Source of the DNA: an uncultured Chlorobiaceae bacterium | GTDB taxonomy: Bacteria; Bacteroidota; Chlorobiia; Chlorobiales; Chlorobiaceae | DNA: 64,000 nt | Assembly: GCA_903939765.1 (NCBI GenBank) | Contig: CAJAIK010000087.1 | Coordinates: 35,129 to 99,128, forward strand | Direction: 5' to 3' | Shown here: positions 16,823 to 26,265 of the stretch, piece after piece | Position numbering within the stretch: position 1 is the stretch's first letter | Layout: each line of letters begins with the position of its first letter | The notes under the pieces: generated by a model | Database searches by the model: none | What the model was told of the DNA's origin: nothing | Seen by the model: the letters and a program-made list of their open reading frames with translations, nothing else | Position numbers and translations under genes: made by a program

Positions 16823-17401
16823 GTGAATAAAGAATACACCCTCATTTTTTTAACCGGTTTCAGCGGATCGGGTAAATCGACTATAGGGCCGCTGCTTGCA
16901 AACTCGCTCGGTTATGAGTTTGTGGACCTTGACCAGAGTATTGAAAAAGAAGCTGGAAAAAGCATTACACGGATTTTTGCAGAGCACGGTGAGGAATACT
17001 TTCGGACTCTTGAACTGCGCTCCCTGATGGAACTTGTCAAACAGAGCAGTCTGGTGGTCTCCCTCGGTGGAGGCGTGCTCGAAAACGACCAGTCATACGC
17101 ACTCATACAAAAATCCGGCACGATGGTCTATCTGAAATCCCCATCCAAAACCCTTGCCCGCCGGCTCTGCAACAAGACTGACCGCCCCTTGCTGAGGGGG
17201 GTGAACGGACGAAAGCTTTCACGCGAAGAGATTGAAGAGAAAATCACGACCATCCTTGCCAAACGGGAACCGCGCTATAAAAATGCCGACATCACTGTCG
17301 AGACTGACGTGAAACGGATCGGGTCAACCGTCGAGGAGCTTACCCGCAAAATTGAACGGTATGTGCGGAATACCATGGCAACTATCGGGAATCAACAATA
17401 A
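16823..17401 (+). CDS. aroK: Shikimate kinase
   Basis: Phosphorylates shikimate in the chorismate pathway. The P-loop G-F-S-G-S-G-K-S-T lies near the N-terminus, followed by D-L-D (substrate and Mg binding) and the G-G-G motif in S-L-G-G-G-V-L, and the lid Arg lies in D-R-P-L-L. The GTG at 16823 gives a normal family length of about 192 residues; an ATG at 16760 would add an unconserved 21-residue leader. aroB follows ten bases later. Confidence 0.9.
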   Translation: MNKEYTLIFLTGFSGSGKSTIGPLLANSLGYEFVDLDQSIEKEAGKSITRIFAEHGEEYFRTLELRSLMELVKQSSLVVSLGGGVLENDQSYALIQKSGTMVYLKSPSKTLARRLCNKTDRPLLRGVNGRKLSREEIEEKITTILAKREPRYKNADITVETDVKRIGSTVEELTRKIERYVRNTMATIGNQQ

Positions 17402-17411
17402 ACCAGAAGCT

Positions 17412-18509
17412 GTGAGTAAGATAATTGTTGGAACACCGGTTCTTGCCGGAGTGGGTTCGTTGTTCAAAACCCACGGCCTTTCAAAAAAAACTGTGGTACT
17501 TTTTGATGAACACACCCGCAAGCTGTACGGAGAGACGATTCTCCAGAAGCTGCATGATGAGGGTTTTCAGTATCAAGAGCTGGTTGTCCCGGCACGGGAA
17601 GCCTCCAAAAGCTTCAGCGCCGCCTACCGCCTTTACGGCAGCATGATTGAGGCTGATGTTGACCGGAGCTGGAACCTGCTTGCCGTGGGCGGCGGTGTTG
17701 TGGGTGATCTCGGCGGCTTTATTGCCGCAAGCTACTTCAGGGGCATACCGGTGATTCAGCTCCCCACCACCCTGCTGGCCATGACCGACAGCTCCATTGG
17801 CGGAAAGGTGGCCATCAATCACCCGCTTGGCAAAAACCTTATCGGATTTTTCCATGAGGCCGAGCTGATAATGATTGACCCTGCATACCTTGCAACCCTG
17901 CCACGGCGTGAGATTTATGCCGGGATGGCTGAGGTGGTCAAATATGGCTTTATCTCCGACGAGCCATTTTTCAGTTTTCTTGACCTCCACTTCAGCGATA
18001 TCATGAACTTGCAGGAGCCCTTTTTGACCGAAGCGATCAAAAAAAGCGCTTTTATCAAAGCTGATGTCGTCGAAAAGGATTTCAGGGAGACGAGTGGACT
18101 TCGCGCAACGCTCAATTTCGGCCACACCTTTGCGCATGGACTTGAAAAGCTTGCCGAGTACCGTTACCTGCGGCACGGCGAAGCGGTAACCATCGGCATG
18201 GTCTGCGCCCTCTTTTTGTCGCACCATCTCGGCTATCTCGACCAACCCTCACTTGAACGGGGACTCGCTCTGCTGCAGAAGTTCCGTTTTCCAAAAGGGC
18301 TGGTGAAGCGGAGGTTTCTCGATATCGACAGCGCACTGCTCCTTGAGGCGATGCTTTCCGACAAGAAAAAACTGGATAAAAAACTCCGTTTTGTCTTGCT
18401 GAAAAAGCTGGGCGAGGCATTCCTGCTTGAAGAGAGTGTTGAGGAGAGCCTTGTCCTGAAATCGATCGATGAGGGGCGGAGATTCTTCAGCAGGAAGCCG
18501 GCACATTGA
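17412..18509 (+). CDS. aroB: 3-dehydroquinate synthase
   Basis: Converts DAHP to 3-dehydroquinate, using NAD and a divalent metal. 365 residues, the usual length. The NAD-binding loop G-G-G-V-V-G-D-L-G-G is at 93-102, P-T-T-L-L-A-M-T-D-S-S-I-G-G-K follows, and metal ligands lie in A-E-V-V-K-Y-G and F-G-H-T-F-A-H. The GTG at 17412 directly after aroK is preferred; the frame itself opens inside aroK. Its 3' end overlaps the convergent coaX gene by 23 bases. Confidence 0.92.
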   Translation: MSKIIVGTPVLAGVGSLFKTHGLSKKTVVLFDEHTRKLYGETILQKLHDEGFQYQELVVPAREASKSFSAAYRLYGSMIEADVDRSWNLLAVGGGVVGDLGGFIAASYFRGIPVIQLPTTLLAMTDSSIGGKVAINHPLGKNLIGFFHEAELIMIDPAYLATLPRREIYAGMAEVVKYGFISDEPFFSFLDLHFSDIMNLQEPFLTEAIKKSAFIKADVVEKDFRETSGLRATLNFGHTFAHGLEKLAEYRYLRHGEAVTIGMVCALFLSHHLGYLDQPSLERGLALLQKFRFPKGLVKRRFLDIDSALLLEAMLSDKKKLDKKLRFVLLKKLGEAFLLEESVEESLVLKSIDEGRRFFSRKPAH

Positions 18510-19308
18510 GCGAAAAGAGATAACGGCTGCCCCTGAGCACCGCATGCTCTTCGACCACGGGTGAGGCGTCGAGCATGGTGGCAACAAGCGGCGCGTTACC
18601 GCCCGCAGCAATCACCCTGATACGCTCTTCGCCATGCTCCTCACGAAGCCACCGTTCAAGTTTGGCGAGAAGCCCGTCAATACCGGAGACGCAACTGAGC
18701 ACAATCCCGTTCCTGATGCAGTCAACCGTCGAAAGCCCGAGAAGTGCTTCAGGGCGATCAATACCAACCAGAGGAAGCTTTGCGGTATGTTCATGCAGGG
18801 ATTTTGCCATGAGGTCAAGGCCGGGCATGATGAGACCGCCGAGATAGTCGTGAGAAGAATCAAGCACATCAACCGTGATGGCGGTACCAATATCGAGGGC
18901 AATAACAGCCTCGCCCGCATAGAGCTGGCAACCGAGGGCGCAAAGGGCAATGCGGTCGGCACCGAAGCTCTCCGGTGAATCGTAGTGCAGCGTGAAGGGA
19001 AGCCGCATGGAAGAGGTGACCTTAATAACCTCGCCCGGCAGATGGGAGCGAAGAAAAGTGCAGATGGCATCATCCAGCGAAGGCACGACACTGCAGAGCA
19101 CTGCATCACGAAGAGCTGGATAATTCATGATAACCGGCAAGAGTTGCAGGGAGACCCCCTCCCTGCTGCTCATGACAGGAGAAGGCACTTTGTGCACTTC
19201 GAGGCACTCACTACCCCTGAAAAGCGCAATCGAAGCAATGGTATTCCCTGTTTCAACAACAAGAATCGGTGCGCAGGCTGGCAGCGGCTGGCCGGAAAAA
19301 AGCATCAT
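18487..19308 (-). CDS. coaX: Type III pantothenate kinase
   Basis: Phosphorylates pantothenate in the first step of coenzyme A synthesis. 273 residues with the ASKHA fold: phosphate 1 motif E-T-G-N-T (normally D-x-G-N-T, so Asp is replaced by Glu), G-A-D-R for pantothenate binding, and D-I-G-T-A-I-T-V-D for phosphate 2. The ATG at 19308 follows GGGGG; a TTG sits one codon upstream. It is convergent with aroB. Confidence 0.88.
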   Translation of the reverse strand: MMLFSGQPLPACAPILVVETGNTIASIALFRGSECLEVHKVPSPVMSSREGVSLQLLPVIMNYPALRDAVLCSVVPSLDDAICTFLRSHLPGEVIKVTSSMRLPFTLHYDSPESFGADRIALCALGCQLYAGEAVIALDIGTAITVDVLDSSHDYLGGLIMPGLDLMAKSLHEHTAKLPLVGIDRPEALLGLSTVDCIRNGIVLSCVSGIDGLLAKLERWLREEHGEERIRVIAAGGNAPLVATMLDASPVVEEHAVLRGSRYLFSLNVPASC

Positions 19309-19329
19309 CAAATATCCCCCAAAAAAAAA

Positions 19330-19836
19330 TCAGCGGAGCCTGGCTTCAATACCGGTTCTTTTCGACAGATCGGAAAGAAAACGCTGGTAGTCTTTAAGAT
19401 TGGTGGTTACAAAAAGCGAGTCACGGAGTGGAGGTTTTGCGGCAACAATAAAGATTTTCGGCGGTGGATTGTAAGTGATGCTCTCCTGATAAATGGAAGT
19501 AATAGCAGCAAGCGGCACCTTTTTTTCGTTCCCCTTGCGGTCCAGATAGAGTAACTGGTCGCCAGCGATTTTTATGGAATCACCATCCTGACCATGCTCC
19601 CCCGCAAAACGGGTATTGTAGTACATCGGCCCGCCAAGTGAAACGGTGGTGAGCAGAACGAGTAAACCTGTCTTCCAGAAACAGCCAAGATCGACGCCAT
19701 AGGTAAATTTTCCGAACCGGTAAAAAATGGCCCATACCAGACCGAGAAAGAGCATGCCCAGCACCCAGGTTGCAAGAAAATAGTAATCAAGCCACAGGGC
19801 GGGATAGCTCGCGGGATAGTGAAAAACCTCTGGCAT
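19330..19836 (-). CDS. Hypothetical membrane protein
   Basis: 168 residues, not recognised. Two hydrophobic segments (about 18-40 and 55-75) are followed by a soluble domain of about 90 residues with an R-K-G-N-E-K-K-V-P-L-A-A-I strand pattern that could be PH-like. It sits upstream of coaX on the same strand, 19 bases away, so the two may be co-transcribed. Confidence 0.6.
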   Translation of the reverse strand: MPEVFHYPASYPALWLDYYFLATWVLGMLFLGLVWAIFYRFGKFTYGVDLGCFWKTGLLVLLTTVSLGGPMYYNTRFAGEHGQDGDSIKIAGDQLLYLDRKGNEKKVPLAAITSIYQESITYNPPPKIFIVAAKPPLRDSLFVTTNLKDYQRFLSDLSKRTGIEARLR

Positions 19837-19931
19837 GGCGGTGTAGGGTTACTTTTCAGAATACGTACATAGAGAAGCTAAAAATAAGGCATAACTCAAC
19901 CTTTGCAATAAAATAATTTCACCTCACAAAA

Positions 19932-19957
19932 AAAAGGCCCGCCGAAGCGAGCCTTTT
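19932..19957 (-). terminator. Terminator of the glutamine synthetase gene
   Basis: AAAAGGC and GCCTTTT (19932-19938 and 19951-19957) enclose an inner CGC/GCG stem. Read on the minus strand it is followed by a long T-run, a good intrinsic terminator about 25 bases after the glnN stop. Confidence 0.8.
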
Positions 19958-19982
19958 CTTGTTCTACACATTGGAGAGTGGT

Positions 19983-22127
19983 TCAGTGCTGAAAGAGCAT
20001 TTCCGAGTAGGTCGGAAGCTGCCAGCGACTGCGGTCAACAATCTGCTCAAGAGTGTCGGCAATAACGCGCACCTCGCTCATGAACGGAAGGAGCTCGTCA
20101 GCACAGTAATCAGCCTTTTCGAACTCGGTTGCAAAGGACTCAATCTTTTCGACAGCTTCATCAAGCTCGGCAGTCATCTCAATCAGGGTCGAAAGATTTT
20201 CGGCCAGAAATTTAAGGTTGCCTGCCTGGCTGCCGAGTGCCTTGTCGGAAAGACCAATGGCGTCAGCCGCAGAGAGCAGGTTGTTGAAGGAGTTGCCAAG
20301 GTCGCCCTGGTATTCTGAAACATCAGGAATGACAAAGGTCTTCAGCATAAGCTGCAACGTGCGGGCCTCAATATCGATACCCTTGACATAGCGTTCGAGA
20401 CGGATATGCAGTCGGGAAATGGTCTCTTCTGCAGTCAGCACACCATACTTGACAAACATATCCTGAACATCTTTCTTGAGCAGTACCCGGAGTGCCTGCG
20501 GCGTGTTCTTCAGGTTCGGAAGGCCTCTCTCTTTGGCTGCCTGCTGAAGGGCTTCAGCATAGTTGTCACCCTGATAGCGGATCGGCTTGGTAGCAGTGAT
20601 CTGCTCACGAAGGGTTTCAAGAACTGCTGCATCCCGCTCTTTTCCTGCCTTGATTTTTGCGAGAATGGCATCGGCAATCTCATCAACTGCTTCAGCCATA
20701 AGGGTGTTGAGCACCATGTTCGGCACCGAAGCAGCCTGCGAAGAGCCTACGGCGCGGAACTCGAACTTGTTACCGGTAAAGGCGAATGGCGAGGTACGGT
20801 TGCGGTCGGTATAGTCCTTGTTGACCAGCGGCACCTGTGAAAGGCCGAGGTTAAGCACCTGTTTTTCTGTTTTCAGGTCAACCTTGCCGCTCTCGATTGC
20901 ATCAAGCACCTTTTCGAGCAGCTCACCGAGGAAGACGGTTACGACAGCCGGAGGAGCCTCATTGGCGCCGAGACGGTGATCGTTACCCATGCTTGCGATA
21001 GACATTCTCAGAACATCTGACCTCTTGTAAACACCATTCAGAACGGCAACAAGGAAAACAAGGAAGTGGACATTTGTTTCAGGTGTATGACCTGGATCAA
21101 GAAGATTGATTCCGGTATCAGTACCGATCGACCAGTTGTTGTGCTTGCCTGAACCGTTGATGCCGGCAAAAGGCTTTTCGGCAAGCAGCAGGGCAAAACC
21201 CTTCTTGTCGGCAACCTTTCTCATCACTTCCATGACCAGCAGGTTGTGATCGACGGCGATATTGGCCTCTTCAAAAATCGGAGCTATTTCAAACTGGTGA
21301 GGGGCAACCTCATTGTGACGCGTTTTGGCTGGAATGCCGAGCAGGTAAAGCTCATGCTCAACATCCTGCATGAACTCAAGCACACGGTCAGGAATCGAAC
21401 CGAAATAGTGATCCTCAAGCTGCTGGCCTTTTGGTGGAAGGGCGCCAAGCAGGGTACGTCCACACATGACAAGGTCAGGACGTTCGGAGTAGAATTTTTT
21501 GTCGACAAGGAAATACTCCTGTTCGCAGCCGGCAAAGGTTTTTACCCGTGAGATGCCGGTGACGCCGAGAATTTCAAGCAGCCTTATTGAAGATTTGCTG
21601 ACCGCCTCCATGGAGCGCAACAGCGGAGTTTTTGAATCGAGCGCTTCACCGTGGTAGGAGATGAAGACGGTCGGAATACAGAGTGTCAGATCTCTGCCGC
21701 CCTTCATGAGGAACGCCGGGCTGGAGGGATCCCATGCGGTGTAGCCACGTGCTTCGAAGGTGGTACGCATGCCGCCTGAAGGGAAGCTTGATGCGTCAGG
21801 CTCACCCTGAATCAGTTGTTCACCCGAAAAGCGCTCAATCGGAGTGCCATCGCGATCTATCGATAAAAATGCATCATGTTTTTCGGCTGTGGAACCGGTC
21901 ATCGGCTGGAACCAGTGGGTGTAATGGGTAGCACCATTCTCCATGGCCCACTCTTTCATGCCGTGTGCAACAACACCGGCAATTTCTTCAGTTATTTTTT
22001 TACCTGCCTTGATGGTCTCCTGCAATGCGGTAAACTCCTCTTTTGGAAGTTTTGCGCGCATGGCCTTCTGATCAAATGTCATCGAACCAAAATAGGTGGA
22101 AACCGGAATTTTACTATCGCTGTTCAA
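19983..22127 (-). CDS. glnN: Glutamine synthetase type III
   Basis: Makes glutamine from glutamate and ammonia. 714 residues, the size of GlnN-type enzymes (about 700-730) and much larger than GlnA (about 470). Family landmarks include H-Y-T-H-W-F-Q-P-M-T, F-P-S-G-G-M-R-T-T-F-E-A, the N-G-S-G-K-H-N-N-W-S active-site stretch and N-R-T-S-P-F-A-F-T-G. The start is a TTG at 22127, fixed by a strong AAGGAGG six bases upstream. The Lrp-type regulator gene is just upstream on the same strand. Confidence 0.95.
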   Translation of the reverse strand: MNSDSKIPVSTYFGSMTFDQKAMRAKLPKEEFTALQETIKAGKKITEEIAGVVAHGMKEWAMENGATHYTHWFQPMTGSTAEKHDAFLSIDRDGTPIERFSGEQLIQGEPDASSFPSGGMRTTFEARGYTAWDPSSPAFLMKGGRDLTLCIPTVFISYHGEALDSKTPLLRSMEAVSKSSIRLLEILGVTGISRVKTFAGCEQEYFLVDKKFYSERPDLVMCGRTLLGALPPKGQQLEDHYFGSIPDRVLEFMQDVEHELYLLGIPAKTRHNEVAPHQFEIAPIFEEANIAVDHNLLVMEVMRKVADKKGFALLLAEKPFAGINGSGKHNNWSIGTDTGINLLDPGHTPETNVHFLVFLVAVLNGVYKRSDVLRMSIASMGNDHRLGANEAPPAVVTVFLGELLEKVLDAIESGKVDLKTEKQVLNLGLSQVPLVNKDYTDRNRTSPFAFTGNKFEFRAVGSSQAASVPNMVLNTLMAEAVDEIADAILAKIKAGKERDAAVLETLREQITATKPIRYQGDNYAEALQQAAKERGLPNLKNTPQALRVLLKKDVQDMFVKYGVLTAEETISRLHIRLERYVKGIDIEARTLQLMLKTFVIPDVSEYQGDLGNSFNNLLSAADAIGLSDKALGSQAGNLKFLAENLSTLIEMTAELDEAVEKIESFATEFEKADYCADELLPFMSEVRVIADTLEQIVDRSRWQLPTYSEMLFQH

Positions 22128-22193
22128 AACGAACCTCCTTGTTGATTTGCGTGATATAACCCTTCTTGCTTCTGATAAAAACCGAAACCCTCT

Positions 22194-22718
22194 TTATTTT
22201 CTTGATTTTTTTTCATCAAACGTTATCAGCACCTGCCGGTCCTGAAGATTGGTGCGGACGATTTCAGCACTGATCTTTTTGTTTTTCTTCAACTGGGTCA
22301 GCACAAAGCTTGTATTGGTACCGAGAACACCCGGCCAGCTCTGTATTCTTGAAAGAAACTGCTCAAGCGATGCCGTGTTGTGGGTCATCACCTTTAAAAT
22401 ATGCGACCCTTCGCCGGTAACAGAAAAACACTCCATGATCTCATCCTCCTTCATCACATGCTCCATAAATGATTTATAGTGCTTGGATGAATCAATTCTG
22501 ACCCGTACAAATGCATGAATATCAAAACCGAGCTGCCGTTCATCTACTTCCATGGTAAAGCCCTTGATGATACCGTTCTTCTGCAGCTTGTCAAGCCGCT
22601 CACTGACAGAGGGTATTGAAAGGCCTACGACTTCAGCAAGTTCACTCAATCGAACTCTGCCATTTTCCCCAAGAGACTCAATTAGTTTGAGGTCGATCAG
22701 ATCAAGATGTCCGGACAT
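22194..22718 (-). CDS. Lrp/AsnC family transcriptional regulator
   Basis: 174 residues. An N-terminal winged helix (D-L-K-L-I-E-S-L-G-E-N-G-R, then the recognition helix S-I-P-S-V-S-E-R-L-D-K-L) is followed by an effector-binding RAM domain with E-C-F-S-V-T-G-E-G-S-H-I-L-K-V. Such proteins sense amino acids. It lies 66 bases upstream of glnN on the same strand, which suggests control of nitrogen assimilation and autoregulation. Confidence 0.88.
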   Translation of the reverse strand: MSGHLDLIDLKLIESLGENGRVRLSELAEVVGLSIPSVSERLDKLQKNGIIKGFTMEVDERQLGFDIHAFVRVRIDSSKHYKSFMEHVMKEDEIMECFSVTGEGSHILKVMTHNTASLEQFLSRIQSWPGVLGTNTSFVLTQLKKNKKISAEIVRTNLQDRQVLITFDEKKSRK

Positions 22719-23184
22719 AACATCACTCTTGTTTAAACAAATTTAACAGAAATTACATAATAATAAGAAAAAAACAACTATCCTCTTTACTATTCGAAAC
22801 TTTTTCGGCAAATTTCTTAACTAATTTAGGATGAGCAATAACCTTGCCGTGTTTATGCCAATTCCAGGAGACGGTTACAGCTCTCTCTTCTGTACGGAGT
22901 TTAGCCCCAATTATCTGTTCTTGTTCGGAATTGTTGCACGGTACCTGCTCATTTCATGCGTTAAAGGCTGATAGCGCCTGAAAAGTCTAATGGCCTTAAA
23001 AATAGAAAATAATTCAATATCTTGTGCCTGTCCTGAAGCCGGGAGTTTTGACCATCTAAAACAATGACACTCTCCGTCATCACAGCGTAACGTTTCAATG
23101 CGAACAGTGTGTAACTTTTTCAGGGGAATTAAAACAACCAACCACAGAGATATAAACCTAAAGCGACTGGGACTTTTATAAAAG
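22719..23184. other. Intergenic region between lrp and crtQ
   Basis: 466 bases holding the divergent promoters of the regulator and the carotenoid gene. A 115-codon minus-strand frame (22911-23258) runs into crtQ and has no family features; I treat it as chance. Nothing else is visible. Confidence 0.5.
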
Positions 23185-24546
23185 ATGAAAATAGTAATTT
23201 TCGGCGCAGGAGTTGCGGGCCTTAGCGCAGCAGTAGAGCTGGTAGATAAAGGGCACAAGGTAGAGATTTATGAAAAGCGCAAAATACTTGGCGGAAAGGT
23301 TTCAGTCTGGAAAGACAATGACGGCGACTCCATAGAATCAGGACTTCATATTGTTTTTGGTGGTTACCAGCAGCTTCAGAAATACCTCAAACAGGTGGGC
23401 GCAGCAGAGAATTATCAATGGAAGGAACATGCATTGATCTATGCTGAACCGAATGGAAAACAATCGTCGTTCACAAAAGCGAACCTTCCCTCCCCCTGGG
23501 GAGAGGTTGCAGGCTGCCTGAAGACCAACTTTCTTACACTCTGGGATAAAATTTCGCTGATCAGGGGGCTCTACCCTGCCCTGATGGGCAATGAGGAGTA
23601 CTTCCGCAGCCAGGACCATAAGACCTATTCGGAGTGGCATCGGCTGAGAGGCGCTTCGGAACACTCATTGCAGAAATTGTGGAGAGCTATTGCGCTTGCC
23701 ATGAACTTCATTGAGCCCAACGTCATAAGCGCACGGCCGATGATTACCATTTTCAAATATTTTGGCACCAATTACACCGCAACAAAATTTGCCTTTTTCC
23801 GCAAAAACCCCGGCGATTCCATGATTGAGCCGATGCGCCAATATATCCAGAGCAAGGGTGGCCGCATTTTTGTGGATGCAAAACTGAAAGGGTTTGAACT
23901 CAACAGTGACGAAAGTATTCAGGAGGCTGTACTCCAGGATGGCCATAAAATTGTGGCTGATGCCTATATTTCCGCCCTGCCGGTCCACAACCTTAAACAG
24001 ATTATACCCCAGAAGTGGCTTGCCCATAAGTATTTCCGTAACCTCCACGAATTTGTCGGCAGTCCGGTAGCAAACTGTCAACTCTGGTTTGACCAAAAAA
24101 TTACCGATACCGATAATCTCATGTTTTCACAGGGCACAATTTTTGCGACATTTGCCGATGTCTCAATCACCTGCCCCGATGACTTCCAGAATGGTACCGG
24201 CACAGCAAACGGCGGCAGCGTCATGAGTCTGGTGCTTGCCCCGGCTCACCAACTGATGGATATGCCCAATGAGGTGATTATTGAGCTTGTCATGAAAGAT
24301 ATCCACAATCGCTTTCCGAAATCACGCGAGGCAAAACTGCTCAAATCGACCATTGTCAAAATTCCCCAGTCGGTTTACAAGGCTGTGCCGGATGTCGATA
24401 AATTCCGCCCTGACCAGATCAGCCCGGTCAAAAACTTTTTTCTTGCCGGCGATTACACCGACCAGCACTATCTGGCCTCTATGGAGGGAGCTGCACTGAG
24501 CGGCAAGCTGGTTGCAGAAAAGCTCCTCAGCAAATTTGGCAACTGA
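23185..24546 (+). CDS. crtQ: Zeta-carotene desaturase (plant/cyanobacterial CrtQ type)
   Basis: FAD-dependent desaturase acting on the carotenoid chain on the way to lycopene. 453 residues with the dinucleotide-binding start F-G-A-G-V-A-G-L-S-A-A and a C-terminal F-L-A-G-D-Y-T. The stretch around N-V-I-S-A-R-P-M-I-T-I-F and I-Q-S-K-G-G is closer to cyanobacterial CrtQ than to the related phytoene desaturase CrtP. Green sulfur bacteria use this CrtP/CrtQ/CrtH route in place of CrtI. The radical SAM gene follows closely. Confidence 0.8.
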   Translation: MKIVIFGAGVAGLSAAVELVDKGHKVEIYEKRKILGGKVSVWKDNDGDSIESGLHIVFGGYQQLQKYLKQVGAAENYQWKEHALIYAEPNGKQSSFTKANLPSPWGEVAGCLKTNFLTLWDKISLIRGLYPALMGNEEYFRSQDHKTYSEWHRLRGASEHSLQKLWRAIALAMNFIEPNVISARPMITIFKYFGTNYTATKFAFFRKNPGDSMIEPMRQYIQSKGGRIFVDAKLKGFELNSDESIQEAVLQDGHKIVADAYISALPVHNLKQIIPQKWLAHKYFRNLHEFVGSPVANCQLWFDQKITDTDNLMFSQGTIFATFADVSITCPDDFQNGTGTANGGSVMSLVLAPAHQLMDMPNEVIIELVMKDIHNRFPKSREAKLLKSTIVKIPQSVYKAVPDVDKFRPDQISPVKNFFLAGDYTDQHYLASMEGAALSGKLVAEKLLSKFGN

Positions 24547-24604
24547 ACAAATTACCAGAAACAACGTTGGAACCCTTAACGCTCCATTTTGCCGAAATAG
24601 TGCC

Positions 24605-25660
24605 ATGCAAAAAACAGAATCACTGGGGGGCCAACATCGTCTGCCCGCTAACGCCGAAGCTCAGGTAAAACTGCTTGAAGAGAGTAAGTGCGGCATTCTG
24701 CCCTTCAGTAAAAAAGTTGCTGAAGGCGGCACCGGGCCTCTTTTGGCATCAGATATTGATGTCCTGCAGATCAACATTGGCTATACCTGCAATCTTCTCT
24801 GCCGTCACTGTCATGTCAATGCCGGACCGGATCGCAAAGAGATGATGACACGAGCTACAATGCTCGAGTGTCTTGATACCCTTGCCTGCGGCACGATAAA
24901 AACCGTCGATATTACCGGTGGAGCGCCAGAAATGCACCCGGAACTACGCTGGTTGATTGAAAGCATAAGAGCACACTCTGCCGACATAAAAATCATTGTG
25001 CGTTCAAACCTCACCCTTTTGACCGGAAACGAAAAATACCGGGATTTGCCGGAATTTTTTAAGGAGCAGCAGGTCACGCTCATTGCCTCACTTCCCTGCT
25101 ATGTAAAAGCGGATGTTGACAATGTACGGGGAGCGGGTGTTTTTGACCGTTCCATCAAGGCCTTGCAACTGCTCAACAGCCTTGGCTATGGTAAAGAGAA
25201 GGGCAATCTGGAACTCAACCTGGTCTTCAACCCTGAAGGCCCATCTCTGCCGGGAGGACAGCAGCAACTGGAGCAAGAGTACCGAAAACGACTGCTCGAA
25301 GAGTACGGCATTCTCTTCAATAATCTTTATACCATCACCAATATGCCGATCAGCCGTTTTCTCAACGACCTGCTTGAAAACGGCCGCTACTCGGAGTACA
25401 TGAAACTTCTGGCTGAAAACTTCAATCCCCTCGCCGTGCAAAACCTGATGTGCAAAACGACCCTTTCTGTCGGTTGGGACGGCGCACTCTACGACTGTGA
25501 TTTCAACCAGATGCTCCAGTTACCATTATCCAGACCGGCTCCGCAGCACATCAGCGAGTTCAGCCGGGCGGGACTCCGAAACCGGCGTATAACGCTCGGC
25601 CAGCATTGCTATGGATGTACGGCCGGGGCTGGGTCAAGTTGTCAGGGCTCTCTGTTGTGA
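24605..25660 (+). CDS. arsS: Radical SAM protein, arsenosugar biosynthesis (ArsS-like)
   Basis: 351 residues. The radical-SAM cluster motif C-N-L-L-C-R-H-C is followed by H-V-N-A-G-P-D-R, and a C-terminal cysteine-rich domain (C-D-F-N-Q-M, then H-C-Y-G-C-T-A-G-A-G-S-S-C-Q-G) binds further clusters. ArsS-type proteins are thought to attach the S-adenosylmethionine-derived sugar to dimethylarsenate. The call is supported by the two glycosyltransferases downstream. The ATG at 24605 is preferred to 24512, which overlaps crtQ. Confidence 0.8.
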   Translation: MQKTESLGGQHRLPANAEAQVKLLEESKCGILPFSKKVAEGGTGPLLASDIDVLQINIGYTCNLLCRHCHVNAGPDRKEMMTRATMLECLDTLACGTIKTVDITGGAPEMHPELRWLIESIRAHSADIKIIVRSNLTLLTGNEKYRDLPEFFKEQQVTLIASLPCYVKADVDNVRGAGVFDRSIKALQLLNSLGYGKEKGNLELNLVFNPEGPSLPGGQQQLEQEYRKRLLEEYGILFNNLYTITNMPISRFLNDLLENGRYSEYMKLLAENFNPLAVQNLMCKTTLSVGWDGALYDCDFNQMLQLPLSRPAPQHISEFSRAGLRNRRITLGQHCYGCTAGAGSSCQGSLL

Positions 25661-26265
25661 ACAATAATCGGCTTCTCATTATTTTCACCAAAAACCCGGT
25701 AAAAGGAGAAGTCAAAACACGCCTTGCCCGTTCGATTGGAGGAGAGAGGGCCCTTGAGGTCTACGAAACGCTCAGAGAGCATACTGCCAAGGTTGCAGAG
25801 GGTGTCGATGCAGAACGGATGGTTTATTACTCCCGCTTCATTCCCTCTTCCGATCTCTTTCTCAGTCAAAAGTTTTTGGCGAAGCTTCAGAAAGGAGATG
25901 ATCTGGGAGAGCGCATGTTTCATGCCATAGAGACCGGGTTTGAAAGCGGCTTTCGCCACATCGTGCTTATCGGAACGGACTGTCACGAGTTGAGTGGTGA
26001 AATCCTTAATGAGGCATTCAGCGCCCTTGAGCAATGTGATGCGGTAATCGGGCCAGCCACAGATGGGGGCTTTTACCTTATCGGCCTGAACCGGGTTTTC
26101 CCTGAGCTCTTTCTTGACCGGCAGTGGAGCACCCCTGATGTTTTCAGCCAAACCACCACAATACTCCAGCGCCTCCGGATAGAGTACGAACGACTTGCAG
26201 AACTTTCGGATATTGATACCTTTGACGACCTGAAAAGAAGCAAATTATGGCCGTACCAACAATAA
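25657..26265 (+). CDS. Glycosyltransferase-like protein (DUF2064, arsenosugar-associated)
   Basis: About 202 residues of the DUF2064 nucleotidyl/glycosyltransferase family: an N-terminal I-I-F-T-K-N-P-V-K-G-E-V-K-T-R-L loop, then G-T-D-C-H-E-L and G-P-A-T-D-G-G-F-Y-L-I-G. A GTG overlapping the arsS stop (25657) is taken as the start; the frame extends upstream inside arsS. It belongs to the set often found with ArsS. Confidence 0.8.
   Translation: MNNNRLLIIFTKNPVKGEVKTRLARSIGGERALEVYETLREHTAKVAEGVDAERMVYYSRFIPSSDLFLSQKFLAKLQKGDDLGERMFHAIETGFESGFRHIVLIGTDCHELSGEILNEAFSALEQCDAVIGPATDGGFYLIGLNRVFPELFLDRQWSTPDVFSQTTTILQRLRIEYERLAELSDIDTFDDLKRSKLWPYQQ

Noticed and set aside
22911..23258. 115-residue minus-strand ORF
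   Set aside because: It overlaps the start of crtQ, has an unusual composition and no domain; most likely chance.
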